This document shows positions 1 to 7,430 of a stretch of 35,556 nt of DNA, in pieces. The first letter of the stretch is position 1, and every line of letters begins with the position of its first letter. Source of the stretch: Xenococcus sp. PCC 7305 (GTDB lineage Bacteria > Cyanobacteriota > Cyanobacteriia > Cyanobacteriales > Xenococcaceae); NCBI RefSeq assembly GCF_000332055.1, contig NZ_ALVZ01000168.1:1-35556 (forward strand), in the 5' to 3' direction. The translations under genes were made by a program, and so were the position numbers. Under the pieces are notes generated by a model. That model ran no database searches and was not told where the DNA came from. It worked only from the letters and a program-made list of their open reading frames with translations.

Positions 1-157
1 AAATATTTCTCAAATAGAGCATTCAAGACACAGGAGTATCTGGAATTTTCTGGTGAATCTTCTGGCTGGATTAGTAGCTTACTCTTATTTCCCGCAGAAA
101 CCTTCTCTTGATCTAGAGCCCAAAGCTTTATCGGCTCTCCCTCCTACTGTTTTTTAA
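1..157 (+). pseudogene. IS982-type transposase, C-terminal fragment cut by window edge
   Basis: Reading from base 2, an open frame gives an IS982-family transposase C-terminus (key stretch [12 protein letters not shown], then [17 protein letters not shown]) and stops at TAA 155-157. In the family this part follows the third catalytic acidic residue. The last residues after [10 protein letters not shown] look like read-through into flanking DNA. The upstream portion lies outside the window, so it cannot be told whether the element is complete to the left. It faces a second IS982 piece on the other strand at 241-477. Confidence 0.75.
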
Positions 158-240
158 CCCTGATTCAGCAGCTAGAAGATAGAGCCTAATCCATTTTAAA
201 TCTCATGACGCACAAAGCGCCAAGCTTTGCTGAGCGCAAT

Positions 241-477
241 TTATTTTTTAGCGATCGCGTATGGTCTTGGTTTCATCTTGTCGAACTCAGGTTGAGAAAT
301 ATAACCGCGGTCGCCAAATAACTTCCCGAAAATTCCCTCAGTCATCTCTGGCACTGGCTTTCGGTCATCTACGTTCCCAGGAGTGAGTTTCAAGGCTAGC
401 AATTCTCCTCTGTCGTTGATAATCAGATGAAGCTTGAATCCATATAAAGTGAGTGATCGCAATTTAGGAAGAATCAT
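241..477 (-). pseudogene. IS982-type transposase, internal catalytic fragment
   Basis: The 78-residue frame holds the core motif block of IS982 transposases, YGFKLHLIINDRGELLALKL, then TPGNVDDRKPVPEMTEGIFG and FGDRGYIS, covering about residues 12-62. The D of GDRGYIS is probably the second catalytic aspartate. The first 11 residues and the tail after ISQ do not look like transposase, so both ends are broken and no active enzyme can be made. A HIP1 octamer sits in the tail at 251-258. This is a decayed insertion remnant, in opposite orientation to the fragment at 1-157. Confidence 0.75.
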
Positions 478-687
478 CTGCTAAATTGTGATCACTTTTT
501 GCATCTATTTTGCATATATAAGTTGAGGTTATGACCTGGGTTTTTTTTTGAGCCAAACTGCGAAAAAACGAAACTAAAAAAATTTATCTAGATAGATGCA
601 TAAACAGCAAAGCTAGGTCCTAATAACTAAAAAAGCAAGAGTAAAAAGGTTATCTTTAATGTTTTATGCTATCGCTTTGATGATTTG

Positions 688-710
688 CAAGCTTTCTCAA
701 AGCTTGTTTT
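688..710 (+). promoter_or_regulatory. Perfect hairpin with T-run in the leader of the exported-protein gene
   Basis: CAAGCTTT (688-695), loop CTC and AAAGCTTG (699-706) form a perfect 8-bp stem followed by TTTT. It lies about 35 bases before the ATG at 746. It could be an attenuator-like stem in the 5' leader or the end of an upstream transcript. The rest of 478-745 is AT-rich and holds no recognisable gene. Confidence 0.45.
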
Positions 711-745
711 CAAGAAATTTAAATTTATAAACAAAGAGAAAAATC

Positions 746-1102
746 ATGTCTAATAACAATAAAATTTTCGCAAACACTTCTGGTAATCAAAACCTTTTCA
801 TTGAGTTAAATGATGCCAAAGCCGAAACAGTTAGTGGTGGCTATGAAGTGTTCACTATCAGAAATAACACAAATTACAATGTTGGATACACAGTGGATGG
901 TACATCATGGACACACCAACCAGGGGAAGAATGGGTATGGACTGCCTACAGTGGAGGAACCATTGAATTTGATCTAGATGGTCGCTCAGACACAGAAAGT
1001 TACCAAACATATAATCTAGCCAATGGAGGAATCTATGAATTCCAAGATAACAATACAACCTTGGGCAATCCATACGATATTGAACTTTATGACATAGGTT
1101 AA
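746..1102 (+). CDS. Double-glycine leader protein, predicted cargo of the adjacent PCAT exporter
   Basis: A 118-residue protein. Residues 1-32 form a leader ending FIELNDAKAETVSGG: a GG pair at 31-32 with hydrophobic residues at -4 (V), -7 (A), -12 (L) and -15 (F) relative to the cut, as peptidase-C39 transporters require. Cleavage would release 86 residues starting YEVFTIRNN. The released part has no cysteine, is rich in Asn, Gly, Tyr, Trp and acidic residues, and alternates in a way that suggests a small all-beta domain rather than a short bacteriocin. The ABC transporter starts 93 bases downstream on the same strand, followed by HlyD. An AAAGAGA stretch precedes the ATG. The activity of the mature protein is unknown; an antibacterial or signalling role is inference from context only. 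Confidence 0.8.
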   Translation: MSNNNKIFANTSGNQNLFIELNDAKAETVSGGYEVFTIRNNTNYNVGYTVDGTSWTHQPGEEWVWTAYSGGTIEFDLDGRSDTESYQTYNLANGGIYEFQDNNTTLGNPYDIELYDIG

Positions 1103-1195
1103 TCAGCAAATTCCAACTCTACAGTTTTTATATAGAAACTATAGAGTTACCCAAAAGCCTCAACCCCTTTTCATACCTTATATTTAACTCTCAAG

Positions 1196-3448
1196 ATGAA
1201 ATACCAAACTGTTTTACAACATTCTGAAGAAGACTGCGGAGCAGCCTGTATCGCTACGATTGCCAAACATCACGGACGCATTTTTGCTATCAGCCGAGTT
1301 CGGGAGTTTGTTGGTACAGGTGCTAGAGGGACGACATTATTAGGATTGAACAGAGGGGCTGAGGCTCTAGGATTTAATGCCCGTCAAGTTAAAGCAACAT
1401 CTGAATTGCTCGATCACCTTAGTGAAGCACCTTTACCCGCGATCATCCATTGGAAAGGATATCATTGGGTCGTTTTATACGGGAAGAAAAGAAAAAAATA
1501 TGTCATTGCTGACCCAGCCGTGGGAATTCGCTATCTAACTCGTAGAGAATTAGTTGCTGGTTGGGGAAACGGAATTATGTTGCTCCTAACACCAGATGAC
1601 AGTCGTTTTTATGAGCAAGAAAACGATAAGGTTGGTGGTTTTGGTCGCTATATTCAGCGAGTTTGGCCCTACCGTCATATTTTAGCCTTAGCTATTGTGA
1701 TTAATTTCGCGATTGGTCTGCTTTCTCTAGCATCTCCCTTGATGATGCAATTACTAACCGATGATGTCTTAGTTAGAGGAGACACCCAATTACTAACCAC
1801 TGTCGCTATTGGTGTCATTGCCATGAATCTGTTTAGAAGTGGCGTTAGTTTAGTCCAGTCCCATCTGATTGGTCATTTTGGTCAAAAATTACAATTGGGA
1901 CTGATCCTCGAATACGGTCGCAAACTGCTACATTTACCATTATCCTATTTCGAGGGACGACGCAGTGGCGAAGTAGTCAGTCGGATTGCCGATGTCAATT
2001 CTATCAATACCCTAGTTTCCCAAATAGTTTTAGGCTTACCCAGTCAATTCTTTATTGCGGTAATTTCTTTAGGGTTAATGATTTTCTATAGTTGGAAACT
2101 TACTTTGGCTTCGATTGGGGCTTTTGTTCTGGTTACTGTGGTCAATCTACTATTTCTACCAGCACTACGCCGCAAAACTCGCAGCCTGATCGTTTCAGGT
2201 ACCGAAAATCAAGGATTTTTGGTAGAAACCTTTCGAGGAGTTCAGGTACTAAAGACTACTCAAGCAACCCCTCAAGCTTGGCAAGAATATCAAGGCAATT
2301 ATGGTCGCCTAGCTAATTTAGGTTGGCAAAGGATGAAGTTAGGATTATATGGCAGCACTATCACAGGTATCTTATCAACTTTTATTTCGATTGCCGTATT
2401 ATGGTTAGGAAGTTATCTAGTCATTGATGGCAAGTTAACGATTGGTCAATTAATCGCTTATAACGGCATGAGTGGTAATTTTATCGGCTTCTTGGGAGCA
2501 GCAATCGGTTTAGCTGATGAATTTATTACCGCCCAAGTAGTTATTCAACGTTTAACGGAAGTAATTGATGCGACTCCCGAGGACGAAAAAGATTTTCAAA
2601 AGCCTTGGGTTCAAATACCTGGCGAGACAGATATTACTTGTTCTGAGCTTAATTTTCATCATGCCGGGAGAGTGAACCTGCTGCAAAATTTCTCAGTCAC
2701 CATTCCTGGAGGTAAAGTGACAGCATTGATTGGTCAATCTGGTTGTGGGAAAAGTACTTTAGCCAAACTGCTTGCCGGTTTATATTCTTCTCAATCGGGC
2801 AATATTCGCTACGACGTTTATAATCAGCAGGATCTCTCTTTAGAATGTCTTCGTCAACAGGTAGTCTTAGTACCTCAAGAACCCCATTTTTGGAGTCGCT
2901 CAATTCTAGAAAATTTCCGCTTTAGCTATCCCGACGTTACCTTTGAGCAGATTGTTCAAGCTTGTCAGATAGCAGGTGCTGACGAATTTATCAGCGCTCT
3001 ACCCGATAAATATCAAACCGTACTCGGAGAATTTGGTGCCAATCTCTCTGGTGGACAAAAACAAAGATTAGCCATCGCTAGAGCAATTGTTACTAACCCA
3101 CCAATTCTGATTTTAGATGAATCTACTGGTGCTCTCGATCCCGTAAGTGAAGCCCAAGTCTTAACTCAATTGCTAGAGACGCGACAGGGAAAAACCACGA
3201 TTCTGATTAGTCATCGTCCGAAAGTGATTCAGCGAGCCGATTGGATTATTATGCTCGAAAAAGGTCAACTCAAAATTCAGGGAACTCCTCAAGATTTAAG
3301 TTCCCAAGCTGGAGCTCATTTAGACTTTCTCGATAATATTGTCTCATTAAGTACAAGTAATAGTTGGTTCACCCAATCTTCTAGCTGTTCTTCTCAGATT
3401 AATTCTTCAACTAATAGTCACAGAAAGACAGCTGATTTCAAAAATTGA
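1196..3448 (+). CDS. Peptidase-C39-containing ABC transporter (PCAT), processes and exports GG-leader cargo
   Basis: A 750-residue inner-membrane exporter. Residues 1-130 are a C39 cysteine protease: Q8, C14 (motif EEDCGAAC), H90 (GYHWVVLYG) and D106 (ADPAVG) make a complete catalytic set, so leader cleavage should be active. A six-helix ABC membrane domain spans roughly 160-450. The nucleotide-binding domain has Walker A GQSGCGKST at 513-521, signature LSGGQ at 617-621, Walker B ILILDE at 637-642 with catalytic E642, and switch H673. The last about 45 residues are a Ser/Thr/Asn-rich tail that ends inside a heptamer repeat. It should act as a dimer with the HlyD protein downstream and an outer-membrane TolC-type channel not seen here. 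No strong ribosome site precedes the ATG. Confidence 0.93.
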   Translation: MKYQTVLQHSEEDCGAACIATIAKHHGRIFAISRVREFVGTGARGTTLLGLNRGAEALGFNARQVKATSELLDHLSEAPLPAIIHWKGYHWVVLYGKKRKKYVIADPAVGIRYLTRRELVAGWGNGIMLLLTPDDSRFYEQENDKVGGFGRYIQRVWPYRHILALAIVINFAIGLLSLASPLMMQLLTDDVLVRGDTQLLTTVAIGVIAMNLFRSGVSLVQSHLIGHFGQKLQLGLILEYGRKLLHLPLSYFEGRRSGEVVSRIADVNSINTLVSQIVLGLPSQFFIAVISLGLMIFYSWKLTLASIGAFVLVTVVNLLFLPALRRKTRSLIVSGTENQGFLVETFRGVQVLKTTQATPQAWQEYQGNYGRLANLGWQRMKLGLYGSTITGILSTFISIAVLWLGSYLVIDGKLTIGQLIAYNGMSGNFIGFLGAAIGLADEFITAQVVIQRLTEVIDATPEDEKDFQKPWVQIPGETDITCSELNFHHAGRVNLLQNFSVTIPGGKVTALIGQSGCGKSTLAKLLAGLYSSQSGNIRYDVYNQQDLSLECLRQQVVLVPQEPHFWSRSILENFRFSYPDVTFEQIVQACQIAGADEFISALPDKYQTVLGEFGANLSGGQKQRLAIARAIVTNPPILILDESTGALDPVSEAQVLTQLLETRQGKTTILISHRPKVIQRADWIIMLEKGQLKIQGTPQDLSSQAGAHLDFLDNIVSLSTSNSWFTQSSSCSSQINSSTNSHRKTADFKN

Positions 3449-3468
3449 CAATGAACAATGGACAATTA
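3448..3468 (+). repeat. STRR heptamer repeat (ACAATGR-type), three units
   Basis: Three tandem 7-mers, ACAATGA, ACAATGG and ACAATTA, begin in the last base of the transporter stop codon. This is the short tandem heptamer class common in filamentous and pleurocapsalean cyanobacteria. Confidence 0.7.
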
Positions 3469-3552
3469 CCTCTTATTGAAAGAAGAGATCAGTCTTAATT
3501 CTACAGTTTAACCACATAACATTAGTTTCATAAATCATTTCTTACTATAAAA

Positions 3553-5052
3553 ATGTTAAGTAACTCCAACCCCAGCTTTTTACCTCCAGTTAACGACAAT
3601 GAATTCTTACCACCGATTGGTCGTTGGATAATTTTTGGGGGAATATTTATTCTTACAACTGTCGGACTAGCATTTCCTTTGGCTTCTGTCGCTAAATACA
3701 AAGAAACCGTTAAAGCACAAGCTAGTCTCCGCCCTGCAGGAAAATTGCGAATTGTCCAAGCTGCTACCGAAGGGCAAATCCTCGATATTCTTGTTAAAGA
3801 GAACCAAACAGTCAAACAAGGAGATTTGATCGCCACAATTGAGGATTCTCGTCTGCAAACAAAAAAAAATCAACTGGAAAATAATCTCCGCCAAGCACAG
3901 GAGCAATTAGTCCAAACTAATGCTCAGATTACAGCTCTCAATAGTCAGATTCAAGCCGAAGAAAATCTTATTCAGCGTGCTATTACCTCAGCAAAAATTG
4001 AACTAGAACGCCGTCGCCGTGAACATCAAGATAAACAAATTACAACCACTGCTGAAGTAGAAGAAGCTTTAGCTGAAGTCAAAATGGCTAATAGAGATCT
4101 ACAAAAAGCTAAGGCAGAACTCGAATCAACTCAAGCTAAATTAAGATCACTACAAGCCTCTTATTTATCAGCACAATCTAGATATGAACGTTATCAAACC
4201 GTTGCCGATCAAGGAGCTTTGTCATTAGATCAATTAGAAGAAGCAAAACTAGAAGTTCAACAGCAAAGTGAGGCAATAGCAGCCCAAGAAGCTACTATTG
4301 TGATGCAAGAAGAGACCATTAAACAACACCAAGAAAATGTTGTAGCAGCTAGAGCAAGATTGAAACGAGTTCAAGCTTATTTAGATCCTAGCAGAGCCGA
4401 AATTGCGATCGCAGAATCGAATATTGCTCAAGAACAAGCCAGTGGTCAAGCAACTCTGGCGACTTTAAACAAAGAACGAGAAGTCTTAATTCAGCAGCGC
4501 ATTGAAATCAATAAACAATTAGAAAATGATCGCCAAGAATTACAACAATTAGACAGTGAACTTGCTCAGACTAAAATCAAAGCTACAGTTGACGGCATTA
4601 TTTCGCAACTTTCGCTCCGCAATTCTAGCCAAACAGTACATTTAGGAGAGAAAATAGCCCAAATTGTCCCGAGTAATGCTTCTTTGGAAGTTAAAGCCCA
4701 AGTCTCACCTAAAGATATTGGAAAATTAGCCAATGGTCAAGATGTACAAATGCGAGTATCAGCTTGTCCCTATCCTGATTACGGAACTCTTAAAGGTCAA
4801 GTTCAAGCGATTTCTTCTGATGTGATCCTTCCTAACACCAATGGTGCATTAGCCCCAACTAATGGAACTATAGATGGGGCACAGGGAGCTTTCTATGAAG
4901 TTACTATTGAGCCAGAAAATCTAGTTTTGGGGCAAGATGATAACCAATGTACTCTTCATTTGGGTATGGAAGGTCGAGCCGATATTATTACTAGAGAAGA
5001 AACTGTAATGAATTTTCTCCTGAGAAAAGCCAGAATAATTACAGATTTTTAA
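3553..5052 (+). CDS. HlyD-family periplasmic adaptor of the exporter
   Basis: A 499-residue membrane-fusion protein. A short cytoplasmic N-terminus is followed by one membrane helix (about 24-46). The first half of the barrel-sandwich (lipoyl-like) hairpin is at about 65-100, with VQAATEGQILDILVKENQTV. A long Gln/Glu/Ala-rich coiled coil spans about 100-335. The second sandwich half starts near 340 with TKIKATVDGIISQLSLRNSS, and a beta-barrel region follows around VKAQVSPKDIGKLANGQDV. The layout is standard for adaptors that link an inner-membrane ABC exporter to an outer-membrane channel. It lies 104 bases behind the transporter and on the same strand, so it probably serves the same cargo. 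No outer-membrane protein gene is nearby. Confidence 0.92.
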   Translation: MLSNSNPSFLPPVNDNEFLPPIGRWIIFGGIFILTTVGLAFPLASVAKYKETVKAQASLRPAGKLRIVQAATEGQILDILVKENQTVKQGDLIATIEDSRLQTKKNQLENNLRQAQEQLVQTNAQITALNSQIQAEENLIQRAITSAKIELERRRREHQDKQITTTAEVEEALAEVKMANRDLQKAKAELESTQAKLRSLQASYLSAQSRYERYQTVADQGALSLDQLEEAKLEVQQQSEAIAAQEATIVMQEETIKQHQENVVAARARLKRVQAYLDPSRAEIAIAESNIAQEQASGQATLATLNKEREVLIQQRIEINKQLENDRQELQQLDSELAQTKIKATVDGIISQLSLRNSSQTVHLGEKIAQIVPSNASLEVKAQVSPKDIGKLANGQDVQMRVSACPYPDYGTLKGQVQAISSDVILPNTNGALAPTNGTIDGAQGAFYEVTIEPENLVLGQDDNQCTLHLGMEGRADIITREETVMNFLLRKARIITDF

Positions 5053-5092
5053 ATAATTAGTACTAAAGGTTCTAAAAGCAAGGATAAACAGT

Positions 5093-5121
5093 TTGATGTG
5101 TGTTGCGTATCAACTTATAAT
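5093..5121 (+). promoter_or_regulatory. Sigma70-type promoter of the higBA module
   Basis: TTGATG (5093-5098), a 17-base spacer and a perfect TATAAT (5116-5121) lie 26 bases before the higB start. It would transcribe higB and higA together. Confidence 0.6.
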
Positions 5122-5147
5122 ATATTTATTGCCCAACTCTTTGATAC

Positions 5148-5425
5148 ATGATTAAAAGCATTAAGCATAAAGGCTTAAGCAAATTTCATAAAACTGGAAA
5201 TACATCAGGAATACAATCTAAGCATGACAAACGGCTGCGATTACAGCTAACTATTCTAGAATCAGCAGTCCGCAAAGATGATCTCAATCGCCCAGGATTT
5301 AATCTGCATCAATTGAAAGGACAATCTAAAGATCGTTTGCAAAATCAGTATCTGGCAACTGGCGATTAACATTTGAGTTTCGGAATGGAGATGTATATGT
5401 ACTTGATTATGAGGATTATCATTAA
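5148..5425 (+). pseudogene. higB: HigB-type (RelE superfamily) mRNA-interferase toxin, broken by a one-base frameshift
   Basis: The N-terminal frame (MIKSIKHKGLSKFHKTGN onward) matches HigB/plasmid-maintenance killer toxins up to LHQLKGQSKDR. It then runs into a stop at 5367-5369. The missing part is present in the -1 frame: FAKSVSGNWRLTFEFRNGDV, then VYVLDYEDYH, ending at TAA 5423-5425. The switch must occur between 5330 and 5366, most simply by loss of one T in the CGTTTGC at 5334-5340. The restored end overlaps the higA ATG by one base, the normal arrangement for this module. Either the toxin is inactivated, the base is a sequencing error, or a rare -1 slip is used. No classic slippery heptamer is seen. 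Confidence 0.85.
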
Positions 5426-5721
5426 TGGAAATGTTTAACCCCATGCATCCTGGAGAAGTAATAAAAGAGCTATATATAAATGAATCTGGGATGAGCCTGA
5501 GAGCAGTTGCCGAAGCATTAGGAGTCTCAGCTCCAACTTTTTCGCGTTTAGTCGCAGGCAAAAGCTCAGTTAGTGTGGAAATGGCATGTAGGTTAGAAAG
5601 AGTATTAGGTGGTTCCGCCGAATCTTGGCTACAAATGCAGATTAACCATGACATGTGGCACACTAGACAAAGCGATCGCTATCAGGAAATCAGCAAACTA
5701 AAAAAGTTAGAGCTTGCTTGA
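5425..5721 (+). CDS. higA: HigA antitoxin, XRE-type helix-turn-helix protein
   Basis: A 98-residue protein of the HigA/VapI family. It begins MEMFNPMHPGEVIKE, the characteristic HPGEVIKE opening, followed by a helix-turn-helix at about 23-60 (MSLRAVAEALGVSAPTFSRL). The C-terminal WLQMQINHDMW is also typical. It should bind and neutralise HigB and repress the shared promoter at 5093-5121. Its ATG overlaps the stop of the frame-corrected higB (TAATG). With higB disrupted, it may persist as a stand-alone repressor or as an anti-addiction antitoxin against related HigB proteins. Confidence 0.92.
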   Translation: MEMFNPMHPGEVIKELYINESGMSLRAVAEALGVSAPTFSRLVAGKSSVSVEMACRLERVLGGSAESWLQMQINHDMWHTRQSDRYQEISKLKKLELA

Positions 5722-5989
5722 AAATGGAGAAGCGATCTACCATAAAACATAAAAAGCGATCACTTTTGAATTTACGATGCATTATAAGGTGAGATTGCAC
5801 AGTACTTTTCTTAGCTCTATCTCTTAGCGCCTCGCTTTGTCGAGACCGCGTAGTTCCTCGCCTTATGCGATCGCATTTTTCGATGCGTTGTCAATTGCGA
5901 AGCGCGAAGCGCGACTACCGAAGGTCTCGCAATTAAAGATGGATAGTTTTGACCAATTACCAGGATTGAGATTGCTTTCTTTCGGCAGT
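5722..5989. other. Gene-free interval with HIP1 and an inverted repeat
   Basis: No convincing gene. AATTGCGA (5893-5900) and TCGCAATT (5927-5934) form a perfect 8-bp inverted repeat around a GC-rich GCGAAGC tandem. A HIP1 octamer is at 5867-5874. This resembles the palindromic intergenic repeats common in cyanobacteria. An open frame on the minus strand here is repeat-driven and looks like no known protein. Confidence 0.5.
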
Positions 5990-7222
5990 TTACGATGATT
6001 TTGATTTTTTTTGGTCGAGAAGACCTGCTTGTTCTATTGCTAGTTTTTCTCTTGCTCTTTGTGCATAGGGTTGTAATTCCTCGACTGCTAGACCGCTCAA
6101 TATCCCTAAATCCTCTAACTTGATTCCTTTCATGAGCATTTCCACACACCAAGTCTGTCTAGCTTGCTCTATTGTCGGGGTTTGACCATTAGGAAGAACA
6201 AATCCCTCGGTTAAAACTTGCCATGAAGCCAATAGTTCCTGCTCTGACATAGATTTTTCCTCCTGAGTGATAAACATTTCCGGCTGGTTATCTTTACGGC
6301 TTTTAAGCCACTGAGTTGCAGGATTACTACTAGAAGAACCATAACGAAATCCCATAATCCATTTATTGAGAAGCACTTGCCTTTTAGTATCTGAATCAAT
6401 TTGCAAAAGATGTTGATTATGTTCAGTGATTAAATGCGATCGCTTTAGATTAACAATTTCTTTTACCGATAAACCTGCGCCAAACAACAGATAAGCCAAA
6501 GCATAATCCTGTCGCCCTAGTTTTTTAGCTCTTTGAAGAATATCTCGCACTAAATTGGCAGGGAGATCGACAACTTGATCTAGAACAATTTTCTTTCTAG
6601 GAATCGCATTTGTTTCCATAGGCGGCTCAATAGCACCGTGCAAAAATAACTCCACCAAGCTTTCTAAAAAATCATCTTGTCCTTCCCAGAGTTCGTCTCC
6701 TTCACTGGTTGATTTAATAATGAAATAACCTAATAAAAGACTATTTAGGAAACTGGCTAATTTTTCTGTGGGAAAACGACTTTGCCATCCGACCCCAGCT
6801 ATTACCTCAGCTAAATGTTTGGCAACATGATTATTAGCTTGAGTCAATCCCTGCCCCAATGCCAGACGATTTTCTAAAGGATATTGACCTGCTTCCCCGA
6901 CCACAGAGCGTACTAATTTAGGAACACGATCTAAAGCTTGTAAACTTATCTCGGCATAATCTTTTAAAGCCTGAGAGACACTAACTTTTGGGTCTGCCTG
7001 TTCTAGTAGAGCTTGTCCCAATTTGGCAAATACCGCAGAATCTTCCATTACTGCTAAAAGTAAGCCGTGTTTATTGCCAAAATGACGAAATAAAGTAACC
7101 TCATTTACTTGAGCCCGCTCGGCAACTGCCTTAGTTGTTGTTTCGGTGACTCCTCTTTCGGCAAATAAATCCAGAGCGGCTTTAATTAGACGTGTTTTAG
7201 TTGATTTTTTGGGTAAAGGCAT
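5990..7222 (-). CDS. TetR-type regulator fused to a degenerate tyrosine-recombinase-like domain
   Basis: A 410-residue protein, about twice normal TetR length. Residues 1-60 are a TetR DNA-binding domain (helix-turn-helix near 28-50, VNEVTLFRHFGNKHGLL), and about 60-195 are the helical ligand/dimer domain. Residues about 213-400 resemble the catalytic fold of XerC/D-type recombinases. LLFGAGLSVKEIVNLK (245-260) matches the Arg-I box but has S252 where the catalytic Arg belongs. QARQTW (353-358) keeps the box-II Arg but lacks the usual His. LQPYAQRA (383-390) keeps a Tyr at 386. Recombination activity is therefore unlikely, and a second DNA-binding or dimer function is inferred. The gene is divergent from desC with two matching operators between them, so it probably controls desC and itself. 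It is transcribed away from desC. Confidence 0.85.
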   Translation of the reverse strand: MPLPKKSTKTRLIKAALDLFAERGVTETTTKAVAERAQVNEVTLFRHFGNKHGLLLAVMEDSAVFAKLGQALLEQADPKVSVSQALKDYAEISLQALDRVPKLVRSVVGEAGQYPLENRLALGQGLTQANNHVAKHLAEVIAGVGWQSRFPTEKLASFLNSLLLGYFIIKSTSEGDELWEGQDDFLESLVELFLHGAIEPPMETNAIPRKKIVLDQVVDLPANLVRDILQRAKKLGRQDYALAYLLFGAGLSVKEIVNLKRSHLITEHNQHLLQIDSDTKRQVLLNKWIMGFRYGSSSSNPATQWLKSRKDNQPEMFITQEEKSMSEQELLASWQVLTEGFVLPNGQTPTIEQARQTWCVEMLMKGIKLEDLGILSGLAVEELQPYAQRAREKLAIEQAGLLDQKKSKSS

Positions 7223-7230
7223 AAATTACA

Positions 7231-7249
7231 ATGTAAGTAGCACTTGCAT
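7231..7249. promoter_or_regulatory. Operator 1 between the TetR-type gene and desC
   Basis: ATGTAAGTAGCACTTGCAT is a near-palindrome: ATGTAAGT and ACTTGCAT are inverted with one mismatch around a 3-base centre. An identical copy is at 7278-7296. This one lies 8 bases upstream of the regulator start codon, where binding would block its own expression. Confidence 0.75.
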
Positions 7250-7277
7250 AAGCTATAAATACTTGCTACACTGTTAA

Positions 7278-7296
7278 ATGTAAGTAGCACTTGCAT
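7278..7296. promoter_or_regulatory. Operator 2 between the TetR-type gene and desC
   Basis: An identical 19-base copy of the site at 7231-7249, 47 bases from it in the same orientation. A looser half-site-like ACTTGCTACA lies between them at 7261-7270. The duplication in a divergent intergenic region next to a TetR gene strongly suggests cognate binding sites. Confidence 0.75.
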
Positions 7297-7430
7297 ATTT
7301 CCGTTAGATTATAACTGACTTATCAAAAACTTGGCAGACTAAGAGGTCAGCTGAAGGCAGATAGAGAGAGGTAGATGGAAAACCCACAAACCCGTAGAGG
7401 TTAAATAAAAGTATTTTTAAGGACGAAATA

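Noticed and set aside
858-1109. Minus-strand open frame opposite the GG-leader gene
   Set aside because: It is the shadow of a well-supported gene with a leader motif and correct genomic context.
1196-5052. The ABC/HlyD pair as the exporter of the RTX protein at 27.7 kb
   Set aside because: The transporter has an active C39 protease domain and adjoins a GG-leader cargo, which RTX exporters do not need; the RTX gene is more than 22 kb away.
5817-6152. Minus-strand 111-residue open frame
   Set aside because: It overlaps the TetR fusion gene in another frame and a GC-rich palindromic repeat; its composition is basic and repetitive.
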